Assembly (NCBI GenBank): GCA_963575745.1
Contig: CAUYUJ010009535.1
Span: 422,870-486,869, forward strand
Length of the DNA stretch: 64,000 bases
Direction of reading: 5' to 3'
From: Prorocentrum cordatum
Lineage: Eukaryota > Sar > Dinophyceae > Prorocentrales > Prorocentraceae
Shown here: one piece after another, positions 60,801-64,000 of the stretch
How the letters are laid out: every line of letters starts with the position of its first letter
Position numbering within the stretch: position 1 is the first letter of the stretch
Notes under the pieces: generated by a model
What the model saw: only the letters and a program-made list of their open reading frames with translations
What the model was told of the DNA's origin: nothing
Database searches by the model: none
Translations under genes and position numbers: made by a program

Positions 60801-63800
60801 GCGCACGCCCGCCGCCTTTCGGTCGCTCGGCCCCTCGGCTGGCCCCATTCCCTGGCTTTCTTTGTTTCTGTTTGTTTGCGCTTGTCCGTCGGCTGCAGCG
60901 GTCGCCTCAAGCTCGCCCGCCGCCCCGCGGTCGCTCGACCCCTCGGCCGGCCAAATGCATTGGTTTTGTTGGTTGTTGCTTGTTTTCGCTTGTCCGTCGG
61001 CTGCACTGGTCGCCCCAGGCCCAACCGCCGCCGTTCGGTCGCTCGGCCCCTCGGCTGGCCCAATTCACTGGCTTTGTTTGTTTTTGTTTGTGTTCGCTTG
61101 TCTGTCGGCTGCGCTGGTCGCCCTGCGCGCGCCCGCCGCCGTTCGGTCGCTCGGCCCCTCGGCTGGCCCAATTCACTGGCTTTGTTTGTTTTTGTTTGTG
61201 TTCGCTTGTCCGTCGGCTGCACTGGTCGCCTCAAGCTCGCCCGCCGCCCCGCGGTCGCTCGCCCCCTCGGCTGGCCAAATGCATGGGGTTTGTTTGTTTT
61301 TTTGTTTGTTTTCGCTTGTCCGTCGGCTGCACTGGTCGCCCCAGACCCGCCCGCCGCCGCTCGGTCGCTCGGCCCCTCGGCTGGCCCAATTCACTGGTTT
61401 TGTTTGTTGTTGTTTGTTTGTTTTCGCTTGTCCGTCGGCTGCGCTGGTCGCCCTGCGCGCGCCCGCCGCCTTTCGGTCGCTCGGCCCCTCGGCTGGCCCC
61501 TTTCCTTGGCTTTCTTCGTTTCTGTTTGTTTTCGCTTGTCCGTCGGCTGCGCTGGTCGCCCCAGGCTCGCCCGCCGCCCCGCGGTCGCTCGGCCCCTCGG
61601 CTGGCCCAATGCATTGGTTGTGTTTGTTTTTGTTTGTTTTCGCTTGTCCGTCGGCTGCACTGGTCGCCCCGAGCCCGCCCGCCGCCGTTCGGTCGCTCGG
61701 CCCCTCGGCTGGCCCAATTCACTGGTTTTGTTTGTGCTTTGTTTGTTTTCGCTTGTCTGTCGGCTGCACTGGTCGCCCTGCGCGCGCCCGCCGCCTTTCG
61801 GTCGCTCGGCCCTTCGGCTGGCCCCATTCCCTGGCTTTCTTTGTTTCTGTTTGTTTTCGCTTGTCCGTCGGCTGCACTGGTCGCCTCGGGCTCGCCCGCC
61901 GCCCCGCGGTCGCTCGGCCCCTCGGCTGGCCAAATGCATTGGTTTTGTTTGTTTTTGTTTGTTTTCGCTTGTCCGTCGGCTGCGCTGGTCGCCCCAGGCC
62001 CGCCCGCCGCCGTTCGGTCGCTCGGCCCCTCGGCTGGCCCCACTCCCTGGCATGATTTGTTTCTGTTTGTTTTCGCTTGTCCGTCGGCTGCACTGGTCGC
62101 CTCAGGCTCGCCCGCCGCACCGCGGTCGCTCGGCCCCTCGGCTGGCCAAATGCACTGGTTTTGTTTGCTTTTGTTTGTTTTCGCTTGTCCGTCGGCTGCA
62201 CTGGTCGCCCAGGCCCGCCCGCCGCCGTTCGGTCGCTCGGCCCCTCGGCTGGCCCAATTCACTGGTTTTGTTTGTTTTTGTTTGTTTTCGCTTGTCCGTC
62301 GGCTGCGCTGGCCGCCCTGCGCGCGCCCGCCGCCTTTCGGTCGCTCGGCCCCTCGGCCGGCACCATTCCCTGGCTTTCTTTGGTTCTCTTTGTTTTCGGT
62401 TGTCCGTCGGCTGCGCTGGTCGCCTTAGGCTCGCCCGCAGCCCCGCGGTCGCTCGGCCCCTCGGCTGGCCAAATGCATTGGTTTTGTTTGTTTTTGTTTG
62501 TTTTCGCTTGTCCGTCGGCTGCGCTGGTCGCCCCGAGCCCGCCCGCCGCCGCTCGGTCGCTCGGCCCCACGGCCGGCCCAATTCACTGGTTTCGTTTGTG
62601 TTTGTTTGTTTTTCGCTTGTCCGTCGGCTGCACTGGTCGCCCTGCGCGCGCCCGCCGCCTTTCGGTCGCTCGGCCCCTCGGCTGGCCCCATTCCCTGGCT
62701 TTCTTTGTTACTGTTTGTTTTCGCTTGTCCGTCGGCTGCACTGGTCGCCTCAGGCTCGCCCGCCGCCCCGCGGTCGCTCGGCCCCGGTTTTGCTTGTTTT
62801 TTGTATGTTTTCGCTTGTCCGTCGGCTGCGCCGGTCGCCCCAGGCCCGCCCGCCGCCGCTCGGTCGCTCGGCTGGCCCAATTCACTGGTTTTGTTGGTTT
62901 TTGATTGTTTTCGCTTGTCCGTCGGCTGAACTGGTCGCCCTGCGCGCGCCCGCCGCCTTTCGGTCGCTCGGCCCCTCGGCTGGCCCCAGACCCTGGCTCT
63001 CTTTGTTTCTGTTTGCTTTCGCTTGTCCGTCGGCTGCGCTGGTCGCCTCAGGCTCGCCCGCCGCGCCGCGGTCGCTCGGCCCCTCGGCTGGCCAAATGCA
63101 TTGGATTTGTTTGCTTTGGTATGTTTTCGCTTGTCCGTCGGCTGCACTGGTCTGGTCGCCTCAGGCCCGCCCGCCGCCGTTCGGTCGCTCGGCCCCTCGG
63201 CTGGCCCAATTCACTGGGTTTGTTGTTGTTTTGTTTGTTTTCGCCTGTCCGTCGGCTGCACCGGTCGCCCTGCGCACGCCCGCCGCCTTTCGGTCGCTCG
63301 GCCCCTCGGATGGCCCCATTCCCTGGTTTTCTTTGTTTCTGGTTGTTTTCGCTTGTCCGTCGGCTGCACTGGTCGCCACAGGCTCGCCCGCCGCCCCGCG
63401 GTCGCTCGGCCCCTCGGCTGGCCAAAAGCATCGGTTGTGTTTGTTTTTGTTTGTTTTCGCTTGTCCGTCGGCTGCACTGGTCGCCCCGGGCCCGCCCGCC
63501 GCCGTTCGGTCGCTCGGCCCCATCGGCCGGCCCAACTCACTGGTTTTGTTTGTTTTTGTTTGTTTTCGCTTGTCCGTCGGCAGCACTGGTCGCCCTGCGC
63601 GCGCCCGCCGCATTTCGGTCGCTCTGCCCCTCGGCTGGCACCATTCCCTTGCTTTCTTTGTTTCTGTTTGTTTTCGCTTGTCCGTCGGCTGCACTGGCCG
63701 CCTCAGGCTCGCCCGCCGCTCCGCGGTCGCTCGGCCCCTCGGCTGGCCAAATGCATCGGTTTTGTTTGTTTTTGTTTGTTTTCGCTTGTCCGTCGGCTGC

Positions 63801-64000
63801 GCTGGCCGCCCCAGGCCCGCCCGCCGCCGTTCGGTCGCTCGGCCCCATCGGCCGGCCCAACTCACTGGTTTTGTTTGATTTTGTTTGTTTTCGCTTGTCC
63901 GTCGTCTACACTGGTCGCCCTGCGCACGCCCGCCGCCTTTCGGTCGCTCGGCCCCTCGGCTGGCCCCATTCCCTGGCTTTCTTTGTTTCTGTTTGTTTTC
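57840..64000. repeat. 108-bp satellite, about 57 copies, running off the window
   Basis: The landmark CGCTTGTCCGTCGGCTGC recurs every 108 bp (57961, 58069, 58177, 58285 and so on). Three monomer types differ at both ends: A (CCTCAGGCTCGCC ... CCAAATGCATTGG), B (CCCCAGGCCCGCC ... CCCAATTCACTGG) and C (CCTGCGCGCGCCC ... CCCCATTCCCTGGCTTTC). From about 59.4 kb they follow the order C-A-B repeatedly, a higher-order unit of about 324 bp. A period divisible by three with few stops leaves long frames open on both strands; these are not called as genes. Confidence 0.9.

Noticed and set aside
57874-63878. Open frames of 280-1,034 codons on both strands, some with membrane-like Leu/Phe/Val repeats
   Set aside because: They are frames through the 108-bp satellite. 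Several frames are open at once, and indels between monomers move the sense from one frame to another.

Overview
The window looks like nuclear DNA of a dinoflagellate, probably a large GC-rich genome of the Prorocentrum or Symbiodiniaceae kind (inference). The signs are long homopurine/homopyrimidine and trinucleotide tracts, several satellites, pieces that match the dinoflagellate spliced leader (SL), and retroelements full of relics. Most long open frames here are by-products of repeats. No tRNA, rRNA, CRISPR array or bacterial-type operon was seen.

Left third (1-24.9 kb): mostly CT/GA-rich low-complexity DNA, tetra- and penta-nucleotide arrays, a poly(G) block at 18.5 kb, a dispersed 'TCAAGAGG' repeat and a 10-copy satellite (23.3-24.85 kb) with a higher-order period of about 490 bp. 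Two unrecognised protein-coding loci lie in it: locus A (+, 3.94-7.76 kb, with a SAP-like motif, broken by stops and frame changes) and locus B (-, 16.4-12.4 kb, about 1,300 codons). They share a short LTNGL motif and may be distant relatives.

Middle (24.9-39 kb): locus C (-, 29.8-25.0 kb), a large protein with possible D/D/E residues, an HMG-box-like segment and one well-supported 172-bp GT-AG intron; exons of a KH-domain RNA-binding protein (-, about 33.7 and 32.0 kb); and a decayed LINE (-, about 38.45-34.2 kb) in the order endonuclease, RNase H, reverse transcriptase. The LINE starts with two stacked SL relics.

Right third (39.75-64 kb): a 15,976-bp Ty1/copia-class LTR retrotransposon on the minus strand with about 270-bp LTRs and an initiator-Met-like primer site. 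Besides Gag, protease, integrase, RT and RNase H it carries a Tpt1/KptA-type RNA 2'-phosphotransferase domain, a RING-H2 finger, two methyltransferase-like regions and a membrane-spanning Gag N-terminus. More than 30 small hairpins with GNRA-type loops and co-varying stems are scattered along its sense RNA. The reading frame is interrupted by stops and frameshifts, so this copy is probably dead although its LTRs differ at only 4 of 270 positions. It split a (CTC)n array; the LINE similarly sits inside a (GAT)n array. From 57.84 kb to the window end runs a 108-bp satellite (about 57 copies) whose multiple-of-three period creates spurious ORFs of up to 1,034 codons on both strands.
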